A stretch of 64,000 nt of DNA, from positions 1 to 64,000 of the forward strand of contig DATNGZ010000017.1 in the NCBI GenBank assembly GCA_035605695.1, written 5' to 3'. Source of the DNA: VRUE01 sp035605695. GTDB lineage: Bacteria > Actinomycetota > Thermoleophilia > Solirubrobacterales > 70-9. A program made the translations under genes and the position numbers. The notes beneath the pieces are model-generated. The model was not told where the DNA came from and made no database searches. It saw only the letters and a list, made by a program, of their open reading frames with translations. This document shows positions 25,686-33,951 of this stretch, one piece after another. Position 1 is the first letter of the stretch, and each line of letters begins with the position of its first letter.

Positions 25686-26038
25686 CTCTCCACCACCGGA
25701 CGAACCTCGATCCCACCGCCCATGCTGGCGGCGGGGATCTTCGCCGCCAGCTCGATCGCGGCATCGAGATCGTCCGCCTCGAAGAAGAGGTAGCCGCCAA
25801 GCGCCTCCTTGGTCTCGACGAAGGGGCCGTCGGTGGTTAGCGTCTGTCCGTCCTGGACCCGCACCGTGGTAGCGGTCTCAGGCGGCTGCATCCGCACCCC
25901 GGACTCGACGCCGGGCGTTTCGTTGATCTGCTGGTAGGCGCCGTAAACGGCCCCCTGCTCCTCCTTGGAAAGGCCGTCCCACGCCTCCGACCCCGGCAGC
26001 GGAGTAGTGCCCTGGTGAATCAGCAGCATGTACTTCAT
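25682..26038 (-). CDS. YCII/DGPF-family protein
   Basis: 118 residues, MKYMLLIHQGTTPLPGSEAW, with the signature LTTDGPFVETKEALGGYLFF and the end GGGIEVRPVVES. An AAGGAGGAA ribosome site precedes the ATG at 26,038. Genes of this type are co-transcribed with ECF42 sigma genes, as here, and are thought to be part of the same response. The biochemical activity is not established. Confidence 0.92.
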   Translation of the reverse strand: MKYMLLIHQGTTPLPGSEAWDGLSKEEQGAVYGAYQQINETPGVESGVRMQPPETATTVRVQDGQTLTTDGPFVETKEALGGYLFFEADDLDAAIELAAKIPAASMGGGIEVRPVVES

Positions 26039-26129
26039 CGTTCCTCCTTGAGAGAGTGCCTTTGCCTCTAAGACGAACGGGAAACCCTCAAATGGACAGG
26101 CGCCTGAAGTTTCGCCCTCGAGAGGGGCA

Positions 26130-26200
26130 AGGCGCCCACCGGAATCGAACCGGTGTAAACGGCTTTGCAGGCCGCTGCGTAACCACTCCGCCAGGGCGCC
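26130..26200 (-). tRNA. tRNA-Cys (anticodon GCA)
   Basis: 71 bases. Acceptor GGCGCCC/GGGCGCC, a short D arm, anticodon stem GCGGC/GCCGT with loop CTGCAAA (anticodon GCA), and T arm ACCGG-TTCGATT-CCGGT. No encoded CCA. Confidence 0.95.
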
Positions 26201-26230
26201 GGGGCGATGAAGGGTAGCGGCGTCGGGTGA

Positions 26231-26986
26231 CTAGGCGGCGCGCTGCTCGGGACCGGCTTCGTCGTCGATGTCGAGGACGACGTTGTCGTCCGCCGTGCGG
26301 CGGACGTGGAAGTCGAGTGGAGAGCGCTGCTCGAGCTCGTGGAGCAGGTCGGTTGGCTCGCTGAGGCGCATCGAGAGCGTCGCCCGGCCCTCGGAGAAGC
26401 GCTCGACCGAGATCTCGGAGGTGGCGCCGATCTGGCCGGCCGCGTCCTCGAAGCCGACGAGCTGGGAGAAGTCGTCGAGCGGGCCGATCTCAACTTTGAC
26501 CAGACCCTCGAAGACGTCTCGCGCGGTCGGCGCGGCGTGACCGTTGCCGTTGCCGTTTGGGGCACTCGGCGCGGGGTCGCCGACAGCCTGCGCATCGCTC
26601 AGCTCCTGGGCCCGGCGGCCAACCTCGACCGCCTCGCGCAGCGCCTTCATCCGGATCCGCGTCGCCTGGCCGCGGGCCTGAGCCTGGATCTCCTCGAGGC
26701 GGGCCGAGACCGACTCCAGTGAGGCGACGTTGCGGTCGTGGCGTTCGTTGGCCTCGCCCAGGCGCTCGAGCAGACCGCGGATCTCGCGCTCGCGCTCGAT
26801 CACCATCGCCGAGAGCGAGCCAAGCTCTTGCTCTGCCTGGGTGACAGCTTCTTCGGACTCGCGGCAACGCGCGAGCGACTCCTTCGCATCGCGCTCCAAA
26901 GCCCAGTTTCGCGCGTCCCGCAAAGCAAGCGCCGCATCGACTTCGGTGCGACGGTAGCCGAGGAACGACCGCTTGAAGCTACCCAT
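26231..26986 (-). CDS. DivIVA-like coiled-coil protein
   Basis: 251 residues from the ATG at 26,986 (MGSFKRSFLGYRRTEVDAAL), overlapping the rsfS stop by 8 bases; an ATG at 27,019 would add 11 residues. The N-terminal motif F-GY-R-EVD with a following long charged helix (ERDAKESLARCRESEEAVTQ onward) matches the DivIVA/GpsB lipid-binding start and coiled coil. The C-terminal part (VFEGLVKVEIGPLDDFSQLV) is a separate globular domain. It probably localises to poles or septa; no direct evidence. Confidence 0.7.
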   Translation of the reverse strand: MGSFKRSFLGYRRTEVDAALALRDARNWALERDAKESLARCRESEEAVTQAEQELGSLSAMVIEREREIRGLLERLGEANERHDRNVASLESVSARLEEIQAQARGQATRIRMKALREAVEVGRRAQELSDAQAVGDPAPSAPNGNGNGHAAPTARDVFEGLVKVEIGPLDDFSQLVGFEDAAGQIGATSEISVERFSEGRATLSMRLSEPTDLLHELEQRSPLDFHVRRTADDNVVLDIDDEAGPEQRAA

Positions 26987-27392
26987 GCGCGGCACCGTAG
27001 AGGTGCCCTCGGACGCCATCTTGTGAAGCCTGAAACTCGAGCTTCGGCGCCTCGCGCCAAAGATCCTCCAGCTGGTAACGCTGCCGCTCTTCCTCGGTAA
27101 AGACGTGGAGCACGCAATCGAGGTAGTCGAGGACGATCCAGCCGGCCGCCTCGGCCGCCTCGGCGCCGGCGGGCAGCAGTTCCTGCTCCTGCTTGAGGCG
27201 CAGCTTCACCTCATCGGCAATCGCCCGCGCCTGACGCTCGTTGCGGGCGGTGCAGATCGTCAAGAAGTCGGTGTAGGAGACGAGCCCGCGCATGTCGAGG
27301 ACGATGATCTCGGTCGCGGCTTTGGCGTCGGCCAGCTCGGCGAAGCGCAACGCCAGCGTCTGCGAGTAGGCGGGCGGGCGCTCGGCGCTCAT
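26979..27392 (-). CDS. rsfS: Ribosome silencing factor
   Basis: 137 residues. MSAERPPAYSQTLALRFAEL, the core TEIIVLDMRGLVSYTDFLTI, GWIVLDYLDCVLHVFTEEER and a C-terminal LEDLWREAPK. Binds L14 and blocks subunit joining in poor nutrients. Start overlaps the nadD stop (ATGA). Confidence 0.95.
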   Translation of the reverse strand: MSAERPPAYSQTLALRFAELADAKAATEIIVLDMRGLVSYTDFLTICTARNERQARAIADEVKLRLKQEQELLPAGAEAAEAAGWIVLDYLDCVLHVFTEEERQRYQLEDLWREAPKLEFQASQDGVRGHLYGAAHG

Positions 27393-28000
27393 GCGTAGAT
27401 CCCCTTCTCTTCGATGAAGCGGGCCACTGGCTCGGGTACGAGATAGCGCAGCGGCCGACCCGCCGCCGCTCGCTCGCGCACAGCAGAGGAGGAGACGCCG
27501 AATTGCGGCATCTCCAGCATCGTCGCCCGGCCCTCGGCGCCGAGGCTGCGCAATACCGCGGCGACGTCGGCCTCGGAAATCCCGGCTCGGCGGGCGACGG
27601 CGAGGCGCGCCAGCTCGGTTACTCGCTGCGGCTCGCGCCAGCTCTCCAGGCCCACGGCGGCGTCCGCCCCCATCACGAACACCAGCTCCCTGTCGCCTCG
27701 GTCTTTTGCAAGCAGCTGCAAGGTCTCATACGTATAGGACGGTCCATCGCGCTCGACCTCCAGGGTCGAAACCGAGAAGCGCGAGTCATCGGCCGCGGCC
27801 AGGCGCGTCATCGCCAGACGGAGCTCGCGGCCCGGGTCTTCGGATATCCGCTTGTGCGGGGCCTGGCCAGTCGGAACGAGGATCACCTCATCGAGGTCAA
27901 GCTGCCAGAGAGCCTCCTGGGCAAGAGCCAGGTGACCAAGGTGCGGCGGGTTGAAGGCCGAGCCGAGAACCCCGATGCCGCCAGCGGAGGCGCTACTCAC
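27389..28000 (-). CDS. nadD: Nicotinate-nucleotide adenylyltransferase
   Basis: 203 residues. GSAFNPPHLGHLALAQEALW (nucleotidyltransferase HxGH, ~12-31) and the C-terminal SSSAVRERAAAGRPLRYLVP. Makes nicotinate adenine dinucleotide for NAD synthesis. The GTG start overlaps the proA stop (GTGAGTAG). The first 17 bases are identical to those at the dnaE GTG. Confidence 0.95.
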   Translation of the reverse strand: MSSASAGGIGVLGSAFNPPHLGHLALAQEALWQLDLDEVILVPTGQAPHKRISEDPGRELRLAMTRLAAADDSRFSVSTLEVERDGPSYTYETLQLLAKDRGDRELVFVMGADAAVGLESWREPQRVTELARLAVARRAGISEADVAAVLRSLGAEGRATMLEMPQFGVSSSAVRERAAAGRPLRYLVPEPVARFIEEKGIYA

Positions 28001-29261
28001 GTACTTGGCCGTCGCCGTGGACGACGTACTTGTAGGTCGTCAGCTCGCGCAAACCGATCGGTCCACGCGCGTGCAGCTTCTGGGTCGAGTTGCCGATCTC
28101 GGCCCCCATGCCGAACTCGAAGCCATCGGTGAAGCGGGTCGAGGCGTTGGTGTAGACGACGGCGGCGTCAACAGCAGCGGTGAAACGCTCCGAAGCCTCG
28201 GCAGACGCGCTGACGATCGCCTCCGAGTGTCCGGTGCCGTGAGCGTTGACATGGTCGATCGCCTCGTCGAGCGAGTCGACGACGGCAACGGCCAGCTTCA
28301 AGTCGAGGTACTCGGCGTCCCAGTCCGCGTCGGTGGCCGCGCCGACATCGACCCCATCCGCCAGCTCGCGCACCCGCTCGTCGCCGGCCAGCTCGACACA
28401 CGCCTCACGCAAATCGGCCAGCGCCGCCGGCAGGAAGTCCGCCGCCACGGCTGCGTCAACCAGCAACGTCTCCGCGGCGTTGCAGACGCCAGGGCGCTGC
28501 GTCTTCGCGTTAACCACGATCCGCCGCGCCATCTCCAAATCGGCGTCGGCGTGCACATACACGTGGCAGTTACCGGCAGCGGCGTAGATCACTGGCACCG
28601 TGGCAACGTCCTTCAAAGCCCTCTTCAGTCCCTCACCACCACGAGGAATCAGCAGGTCGACCACGCCGTCCTGCGTCGCCAGCTCAGCCAAATCGCCATG
28701 CCCCTCGCCAACCGGCAGCAGCAGTACAGCGTCCTCCGGCAGTCCAGCCTCAGCAAGGGCCTCGCGTGCCACTCCAGCCAACGCAGCGTTCGACCGCTCC
28801 GCGTAGTGAGACCCCCGCAGCACAATCGCGTTGCCGCTCTTGACCGTCAGCGCCGCACAATCGATCGTCACGTTGGGCCGCGCCTCGTAGACAACAGCGA
28901 CGACACCGAGCGGCACCCTCAGCTTCCGCAAGCTCAGACCGCTCTCCAGCGATTTCGCTTCAAGCTCCTCGCCGATCGGATCCTCAAGCCCAGCAACAGC
29001 TCGGACGCCTTCGGCCATTCCCGCGATCCGCTCCTCAGTCAACGTAAGCCGATCACGCAGCGCCTGGGTCAAGCCCGAAGCTCGTTCATCGGCGAGATCG
29101 GCGGCGTTGGCTTCGAGAATCTCCGCGGACCTCTCGCTCAGAAGGCGAGCGGTCGCCTCCAGCGCCGCATCCTTGGCCGCGGTCGAAGCACTCGCAAGCT
29201 CCCGAGCAACTCGCCGAGAGGCGACGCAGATCTCCCCAACGTTTCTAGTCGTGACAGCCAT
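27993..29261 (-). CDS. proA: Glutamate-5-semialdehyde dehydrogenase (gamma-glutamyl phosphate reductase)
   Basis: 422 residues, aldehyde-dehydrogenase fold. The catalytic Cys is in KTQRPGVCNAAETLLV (~265), with KSGNAIVLRGSHYAERSN and GMGAEIGNSTQKLHARGP. Second step of proline synthesis. It follows proB across hairpin C1 and is coupled to nadD. Confidence 0.96.
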   Translation of the reverse strand: MAVTTRNVGEICVASRRVARELASASTAAKDAALEATARLLSERSAEILEANAADLADERASGLTQALRDRLTLTEERIAGMAEGVRAVAGLEDPIGEELEAKSLESGLSLRKLRVPLGVVAVVYEARPNVTIDCAALTVKSGNAIVLRGSHYAERSNAALAGVAREALAEAGLPEDAVLLLPVGEGHGDLAELATQDGVVDLLIPRGGEGLKRALKDVATVPVIYAAAGNCHVYVHADADLEMARRIVVNAKTQRPGVCNAAETLLVDAAVAADFLPAALADLREACVELAGDERVRELADGVDVGAATDADWDAEYLDLKLAVAVVDSLDEAIDHVNAHGTGHSEAIVSASAEASERFTAAVDAAVVYTNASTRFTDGFEFGMGAEIGNSTQKLHARGPIGLRELTTYKYVVHGDGQVRE

Positions 29262-29280
29262 GACCGCTAAGGGTAGCTAC

Positions 29281-29355
29281 GAGGGCCGGGAGCCCCCTCC
29301 CAAAACACTCAAGAGCGGCTCCCGCCGCTCGTTTTGGGAGGGGCTCCCGGCCCTC
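29281..29355. repeat. Palindromic element C1 (constant core, variable arms)
   Basis: 26- and 25-base arms, 29,281-29,306 and 29,331-29,355, with one unpaired C, around a 24-base loop that holds GAGCGGCTCCCGCCGCTC. The inner CCCTCCCAAAAC/GTTTTGGGAGGG part and loop match C2 at 32,363; the outer GAGGGCCGGGAGC arm does not. It lies between the proB stop and the proA start. Confidence 0.9.
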
Positions 29356-29371
29356 CCCCACCTTCCGCGCT

Positions 29372-30460
29372 CTACACCAGGACAAACCGATCCCGATGAA
29401 TCACCTCATCGGCAGCATGCGGCATCCGCTCGCGCACCTCAGCGCTCTTCAGGCCAATCACCTCGGAAAGCTCGGCCGCCGAGTAGTCGACGATCCCCTT
29501 GCCGATGATCGAGCCGTTCACGGTCACATCGACGGCATCACCCGCCTGGAAGTCCCCCTCGACGTTGGTAATCCCGACCGGCAGCAAGCTCGAGCCGCTC
29601 TCGCGCAGGACCCGCGCCGCGCCGCCATCAACGACGAGCCGTCCGTGCGCCGGCTTCGCGTACTTGAGCCAGAGCTTGAAGCTCGAAGCCTTGGAATCCT
29701 GCGCCGCGAAGCGCGTCCCAACGGGATCTCCGGCAGCCGCAGCCGCCAGCGTCCCGCCGCTAGTGCCGTTGCAAATCGTCGCCACGATGCCGGCCTCGCT
29801 GGCCATCTCCGCCGCCGCGACCTTGCTCCGCATCCCCCCGGAGCCGAAGACCGAAGTCCGGTCGCCGATCTCCATCCCGGCCAGTTCGGAGAAGTCGGTG
29901 ACGTCCGGGATCCGCTTCGCCTCGCGGTCGACCCCTGGGTCGGCGGTGAAGAGACCGTCGGTGTTGGTCAGCAGGACGAGCAGCCGCGCGTCGAGCAGAA
30001 TCGCCACCTGGGCGGCGAGGAAGTCGTTGTCGCCGAAGCTGATCTCGTCGGTCGCGGTGGTGTCGTTCTCGTTGACGACCGGCACCACCCCCCACTCGAT
30101 CAGCCGCCGCAGCGTCTGGCGAGCGTTGAGGTAGTTGGTGCGAGCGGCGATGTCGGCCGCGGTGAGCAGCACCTGCGCGGACCGCGTGCCGTGCTCGGCC
30201 AAGCGGCTCTCGTAGGCCCGAAAGAGGTCGCCCTGGCCGACGGCGGAGGCCGCCTGCAGCTCATCCATCGCGCGCGGGCGCACCGGCAGTCCCATCAATC
30301 GCATCCCCCGCGCGATCGCGCCCGAGGTGACCATCACCACGCGCTCGCCGCCGCGCTCCAGCGTCGCGACCTGCTCGCAGACAGAATCGAGGACGTCCGT
30401 GCGCAGGTCACCGTCATCGGCGGCGACGATCGAGGAACCGAGCTTGACGACGAGGGTCAT
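29372..30460 (-). CDS. proB: Glutamate 5-kinase
   Basis: 362 residues. VVKLGSSIVAADDGDLRTDV (substrate site), VMVTSGAIARGMRLMG and LVLLTNTDGLFTADP in the amino-acid kinase domain, then a C-terminal PUA domain (LKYAKPAHGRLVVDGGAARV region). First step of proline synthesis. Divergent from the acyltransferase gene across a 90-base gap. Confidence 0.96.
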   Translation of the reverse strand: MTLVVKLGSSIVAADDGDLRTDVLDSVCEQVATLERGGERVVMVTSGAIARGMRLMGLPVRPRAMDELQAASAVGQGDLFRAYESRLAEHGTRSAQVLLTAADIAARTNYLNARQTLRRLIEWGVVPVVNENDTTATDEISFGDNDFLAAQVAILLDARLLVLLTNTDGLFTADPGVDREAKRIPDVTDFSELAGMEIGDRTSVFGSGGMRSKVAAAEMASEAGIVATICNGTSGGTLAAAAAGDPVGTRFAAQDSKASSFKLWLKYAKPAHGRLVVDGGAARVLRESGSSLLPVGITNVEGDFQAGDAVDVTVNGSIIGKGIVDYSAAELSEVIGLKSAEVRERMPHAADEVIHRDRFVLV

Positions 30461-30550
30461 GGCCGCTCAAGTGTATGAGTCACCACCGGCACCGCCGAGC
30501 ATTGACCTTCACGCTCTAGCACTGGCTGTGAAACTGCCGAAGATTAAGCA

Positions 30551-32347
30551 ATGAGCAGACCGCAGGACAGCCGCCTGCCCTACCTGCCTGGCATCGACGC
30601 GATGCGCGCGATCGCCGTGCTCGCGGTCTTTCTCTATCACGCCGGCGTCGGCTGGATGCCGGGGGGATTCCTCGGCGTCGACGTCTTCTTCACGATCAGC
30701 GGCTACCTGATCACCTCGCTGCTGCTCAGCGAGTATCGGCGCGGCGGTCATATCCGGCTCGGCCAGTTCTGGCTGCGCCGGGCGCGGCGGCTGCTGCCCG
30801 CGGTCGGCGTGATGATCGCGGTGACGATGATCCTCGCGGCGATCGTCGAGCCCGAGCGGATAACGGCGCTGCGCGGCGATGCGATTTCCTCGCTCACCTA
30901 CGTCGCCAACTGGCACTTCGCGCTCGGGCACCAGTCTTACTTCGACCAGTTCCAGCGGCCGTCGTTGTTCCGCCATCTCTGGTCACTCTCGGTCGAGGAG
31001 CAGTTCTATCTTTTCTGGCCGCTCGCCTTCGCCGGCGGGATGTCATTGCTGGGACGCAAGCGGCTGCTGCTTGGCGTACTCGCCGGGGCACTCGCCTCGC
31101 TGGCGCTGATGTGGATCCTCTTCGACCCCACCGACAGCGCCCGCGCCTATTACGGCACCGACACGCACGCGGTCGGTCTGTTGGTCGGTGTGGCGCTGGC
31201 GCTGGTTTGGAGCCCGCTACAGCTGCGGAACGCCAAATCGGGTCGCTGGTGCGGGCCGGCGCTCGACGCCGTCGGCGTCGTCGCGCTCGGCTACCTCGTT
31301 CTCAGCTTTCTCCAGGTCCATGACTACGACCTCGCCCTCTTCCACGGCGGCTATCTGTGGCTGGCGCTCGCCAGCGCGGCCGTGCTCGCCGTGATCGCGC
31401 ACCCGGCGGCGCGGCTGGGCGGGCTGCTGGCGCGACCGCCGCTGATCTGGCTTGGCCTGCGCAGCTACAGCTTCTACCTCTGGCACTGGCCGGTGCTGGC
31501 GCTGACCCGTCCCGGCCTCGACGTCTCGCTGCCACGCGGAATTCTGATTCCGCTGCAACTGCTCGTCGTATTGGCCCTAGCCGACCTCTCTTACCGCTTC
31601 GTCGAGCTGCCCTTCCGCGGCAAGCGCAAGCTGCCAGCCCTCCCCGAGGGATGGCTGCGCGTGGCGCGCCCGGCGCTCGCCTTCGCCGTCGTCGCGATCG
31701 TCGTCCTCGTCGGCTGGAGCGGGATCGTCTCCACAGGCAACCGCCACCTCGAGCCGGGCATCGCCGTCGCCTCAACCGCCGAATTCGCCAAGGTGACCGT
31801 CAAGCCGGCGTCAAGCCGTAACGCATTGAGTGCCTCGGGACGCCACAAAACGTTGCACCAGGGAGGAGGGAAACCGCCGCGGATCGTTGCCTTCGGCGAC
31901 TCGGTGATGATCGGGGCCAAGGACAAGCTGGCGGCGCGCTTCGGCCCGCGCTTCTCGATGAACGCCAAGGTCGGCCGCCAGGCAGACGAATTCGTCGACC
32001 TCGCCCAGCGGCTGAAGCGCCGCGGCGGCCACATCAATGCCCTGGTCATCCAGATGGGCGACAACGGTCCCCTCTACGGCGATGAAATGGAGGACCTGCG
32101 AAAGGCGACCTCAAACGTCGGCGAGCTCTTCCTGATCAACGACCACGCCCCGGTCTCCTGGCAGGATGAGTCCAACCACGCCCTCGCCGAAGCCGACGCG
32201 ACCTGGCCCCACACAAACCTGATCGACTGGGCATCGGTGGCGGCGGACCACGAAAACCTGCTCTGGGACGGCATCCACCTCACCCCGGGCGGCGCAGGCG
32301 TCTACACGAGGCTAATCGCGCATTCGGTTCGCTCAGCAACCGACTGA
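30551..32347 (+). CDS. Membrane acyltransferase with SGNH domain (OafA/YrhL type)
   Basis: 598 residues. The N-terminal acyltransferase-3 domain has ~10 transmembrane segments and the motif LYHAGVGWMPGGFLGVDVFF (~26-45), with RHLWSLSVEEQFYLFWPLAF (~138). A linker (~residues 415-445) is encoded by repeat B2. The C-terminal SGNH hydrolase-like domain reads IVAFGDSVMIGAKDKL (block I) and LLWDGIHLTPGGAGVYT (block V). Proteins like this O-acetylate cell-surface polysaccharides. A strong hairpin (C2) ends the gene. Confidence 0.9.
   Translation: MSRPQDSRLPYLPGIDAMRAIAVLAVFLYHAGVGWMPGGFLGVDVFFTISGYLITSLLLSEYRRGGHIRLGQFWLRRARRLLPAVGVMIAVTMILAAIVEPERITALRGDAISSLTYVANWHFALGHQSYFDQFQRPSLFRHLWSLSVEEQFYLFWPLAFAGGMSLLGRKRLLLGVLAGALASLALMWILFDPTDSARAYYGTDTHAVGLLVGVALALVWSPLQLRNAKSGRWCGPALDAVGVVALGYLVLSFLQVHDYDLALFHGGYLWLALASAAVLAVIAHPAARLGGLLARPPLIWLGLRSYSFYLWHWPVLALTRPGLDVSLPRGILIPLQLLVVLALADLSYRFVELPFRGKRKLPALPEGWLRVARPALAFAVVAIVVLVGWSGIVSTGNRHLEPGIAVASTAEFAKVTVKPASSRNALSASGRHKTLHQGGGKPPRIVAFGDSVMIGAKDKLAARFGPRFSMNAKVGRQADEFVDLAQRLKRRGGHINALVIQMGDNGPLYGDEMEDLRKATSNVGELFLINDHAPVSWQDESNHALAEADATWPHTNLIDWASVAADHENLLWDGIHLTPGGAGVYTRLIAHSVRSATD
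31816..31859. repeat. Repeat B2 inside the acyltransferase coding sequence
   Basis: CGTAACGCATTGAG and ACAAAACGTTGCACC flank 15 bases, matching the B family (B1, B3, B4). It lies in frame within the linker between the membrane and SGNH domains, encoding part of a Ser/Arg/His-rich stretch (SSRNALSASGRHKTLHQGG). In the other copies the same sequence is intergenic. Confidence 0.75.
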
Positions 32348-32362
32348 GAGCTCGCGCCCAAA

Positions 32363-32438
32363 GAGAGCCGGATGCCCCCTCCCAAAACACTCAAGAGCGG
32401 CTCCTGCCGCTCGTTTTGGGAGGGGGCATCCGGCTCTC
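32363..32438. repeat. Palindromic element C2, two-way terminator candidate
   Basis: Perfect 26-bp inverted repeat (32,363-32,388 and 32,413-32,438) around the same 24-base loop as C1 with one base changed. The outer arm GAGAGCCGGATGCC is unlike C1's. It fills the gap between the convergent acyltransferase and obgE stops (32,347 and 32,439). Confidence 0.92.
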
Positions 32439-33734
32439 TCATGGGTACAACTCGAACTCGTGCTCGCCCACCCGAACCTCGTTGCCGGCCTCGAAGCCGG
32501 CGGCGCGCAGGGCAGCGATAACGCCGATCTCGTTGAGGCGTTGCTCGAGATAAGCAAGGGCTTCTTCATTCTTGACGTCATGGCGCTCGAAGAGCAGCTC
32601 TACGCCGCGTCCGGTGACGCGATACGCACCGTCGTCCTCGCGCTCGACTGAATAGCCGCCCTCCCCGGCGGGCCTGTAGACGCGGTGCTCGACCTCGAAT
32701 TCGGCGGAGGGCTGCGGGCCCGTCTCGGGCCGAGCTATACCGGGAAGTTCCGGCAGGGCGGATAGGATCCGTTCGCGCAGCTCCTCCAAGCCCTCGCCGG
32801 TCGCAGAGGATGCGGAGAGCACCCCAAGGCCATCGTCGCTGAGGCGCTCTCGCCACTCGGCGAGTGCGGCCTCGACGTCGTCGGGCGGGAGCAGGTCGCG
32901 CTTCGAGAGCAGCACCAACTCCGGCAGTGAGTTAAGCCCGGCCCCGTAGGACAAGAGCTCCTCACGTACAGCCTCGTAGTTCGCCACCGACTCGCCTTCC
33001 AGCGGCGCCAGCTCAACCAGGTGAACCAACATTGCGCAACGCTCGACGTGGGCGAGAAACTCGTGCCCAAGGCCAGCGCCGTCGGCCGCGCCTTCGATCA
33101 GTCCTGGGATGTCAGCGACGATCGCCTGCCGATCCTCGCCTTCGATCGTCCCCAGCACCGGCGAAAGCGTCGTAAACGGATAGTCAGCCACCTTCGGCGC
33201 CGCGCGCGTCAGCCTCCCCAGCAACGACGACTTCCCCGCGTTGGGCAGCCCGATCAGCCCAACGTCAGCGAGCAGCTTCAGTCGCAGTTCAATCCATCCG
33301 TCCTCACCGCTGGTCCCGTTCTCAGCAAATCGAGGCGCCTGCCGAGTCGAGGTCGCAAACCGCTTGTTCCCATGCCCCCCACGCCCACCATGAGCAACCA
33401 CGGCCCGCTGCCCAACCTCAACCAGATCAACCTGGCTCCCATCAACAGCTTCAGCCTGAGTCCCTGCAGGAACCAAGATCTCCCGCTCGTCCCCCCTGCC
33501 GCCCTGCCGGTTGGACCCTTCGCCATGCTTCCCGCGTCCACCCCGAAAGTGCTTGCTCCCCTTCAAAGCCCCCAAATCTCGCTTCGAAGCGTCGCAAACA
33601 AGCACGACATCGCCACCGTGGCCGCCGTCCCCGCCATCGGGACCACCCCTCGGCACATGAGCCTCGCGCCGGAAGCTGATGCAACCGTTCCCGCCGGCCC
33701 CACCCTCAACCCAGATCTTCGCCTTGTCGTACAT
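32439..33734 (-). CDS. obgE: Obg-family GTPase (ObgE/CgtA)
   Basis: 431 residues. N-terminal glycine-rich Obg fold (KIWVEGGAGGNGCISFRREA, RGGPDGGDGGHGG), GTPase with G1 GLPNAGKSSLL (~165), G3 DIPGLIEGAADGAGLG (~210), G4 region LLSKRDLL, where a Ser replaces the usual Asn of NKxD, and the C-terminal OCT domain (FEVEHRVYRPAGEGGYSVER). Acts in 50S assembly and stringent control. It lies downstream of rpmA with two hairpin repeats between. Confidence 0.95.
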   Translation of the reverse strand: MYDKAKIWVEGGAGGNGCISFRREAHVPRGGPDGGDGGHGGDVVLVCDASKRDLGALKGSKHFRGGRGKHGEGSNRQGGRGDEREILVPAGTQAEAVDGSQVDLVEVGQRAVVAHGGRGGHGNKRFATSTRQAPRFAENGTSGEDGWIELRLKLLADVGLIGLPNAGKSSLLGRLTRAAPKVADYPFTTLSPVLGTIEGEDRQAIVADIPGLIEGAADGAGLGHEFLAHVERCAMLVHLVELAPLEGESVANYEAVREELLSYGAGLNSLPELVLLSKRDLLPPDDVEAALAEWRERLSDDGLGVLSASSATGEGLEELRERILSALPELPGIARPETGPQPSAEFEVEHRVYRPAGEGGYSVEREDDGAYRVTGRGVELLFERHDVKNEEALAYLEQRLNEIGVIAALRAAGFEAGNEVRVGEHEFELYP

Positions 33735-33744
33735 GAGCTAGAGA

Positions 33745-33793
33745 GAGGTGTAACGCATAGCGGCTCCCATAGGACAACAAAACGTTGCACCTC
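33745..33793. repeat. Hairpin B3 upstream of obgE
   Basis: GAGGTGTAACG pairs with CGTTGCACCTC (one T-G wobble); 33,745-33,755 against 33,783-33,793. Right half ACAAAACGTTGCACC matches B2 and B4. Starts 11 bases before the obgE start, so in the mRNA it lies in the 5' leader. Confidence 0.75.
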
Positions 33794-33822
33794 AGCTGAG
33801 ACGGACGCTAGGAGCCCGTGAA

Positions 33823-33938
33823 GAGCGCCGGGCACCGCTCCTGGGGCGCGGCGGTCTCTTTTTCGCACAGACCGCTCAGCAAGAGAAGGGACGCGCCCGG
33901 CGAAAAAGGCAGCGCCCCAGGAGCGGTGCCCGGCGCTC
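33823..33938. repeat. Long palindrome D1 after rpmA
   Basis: Perfect 27-bp arms, 33,823-33,849 and 33,912-33,938, around 62 bases that include CTTTTTCGC and GGCGAAAAAG, which pair. The architecture matches element A but the sequence differs. Ends 13 bases before the rpmA stop codon, so it probably terminates the rplU-rpmA transcript. Confidence 0.88.
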
Positions 33939-33951
33939 CCCCCGCTGGTCC

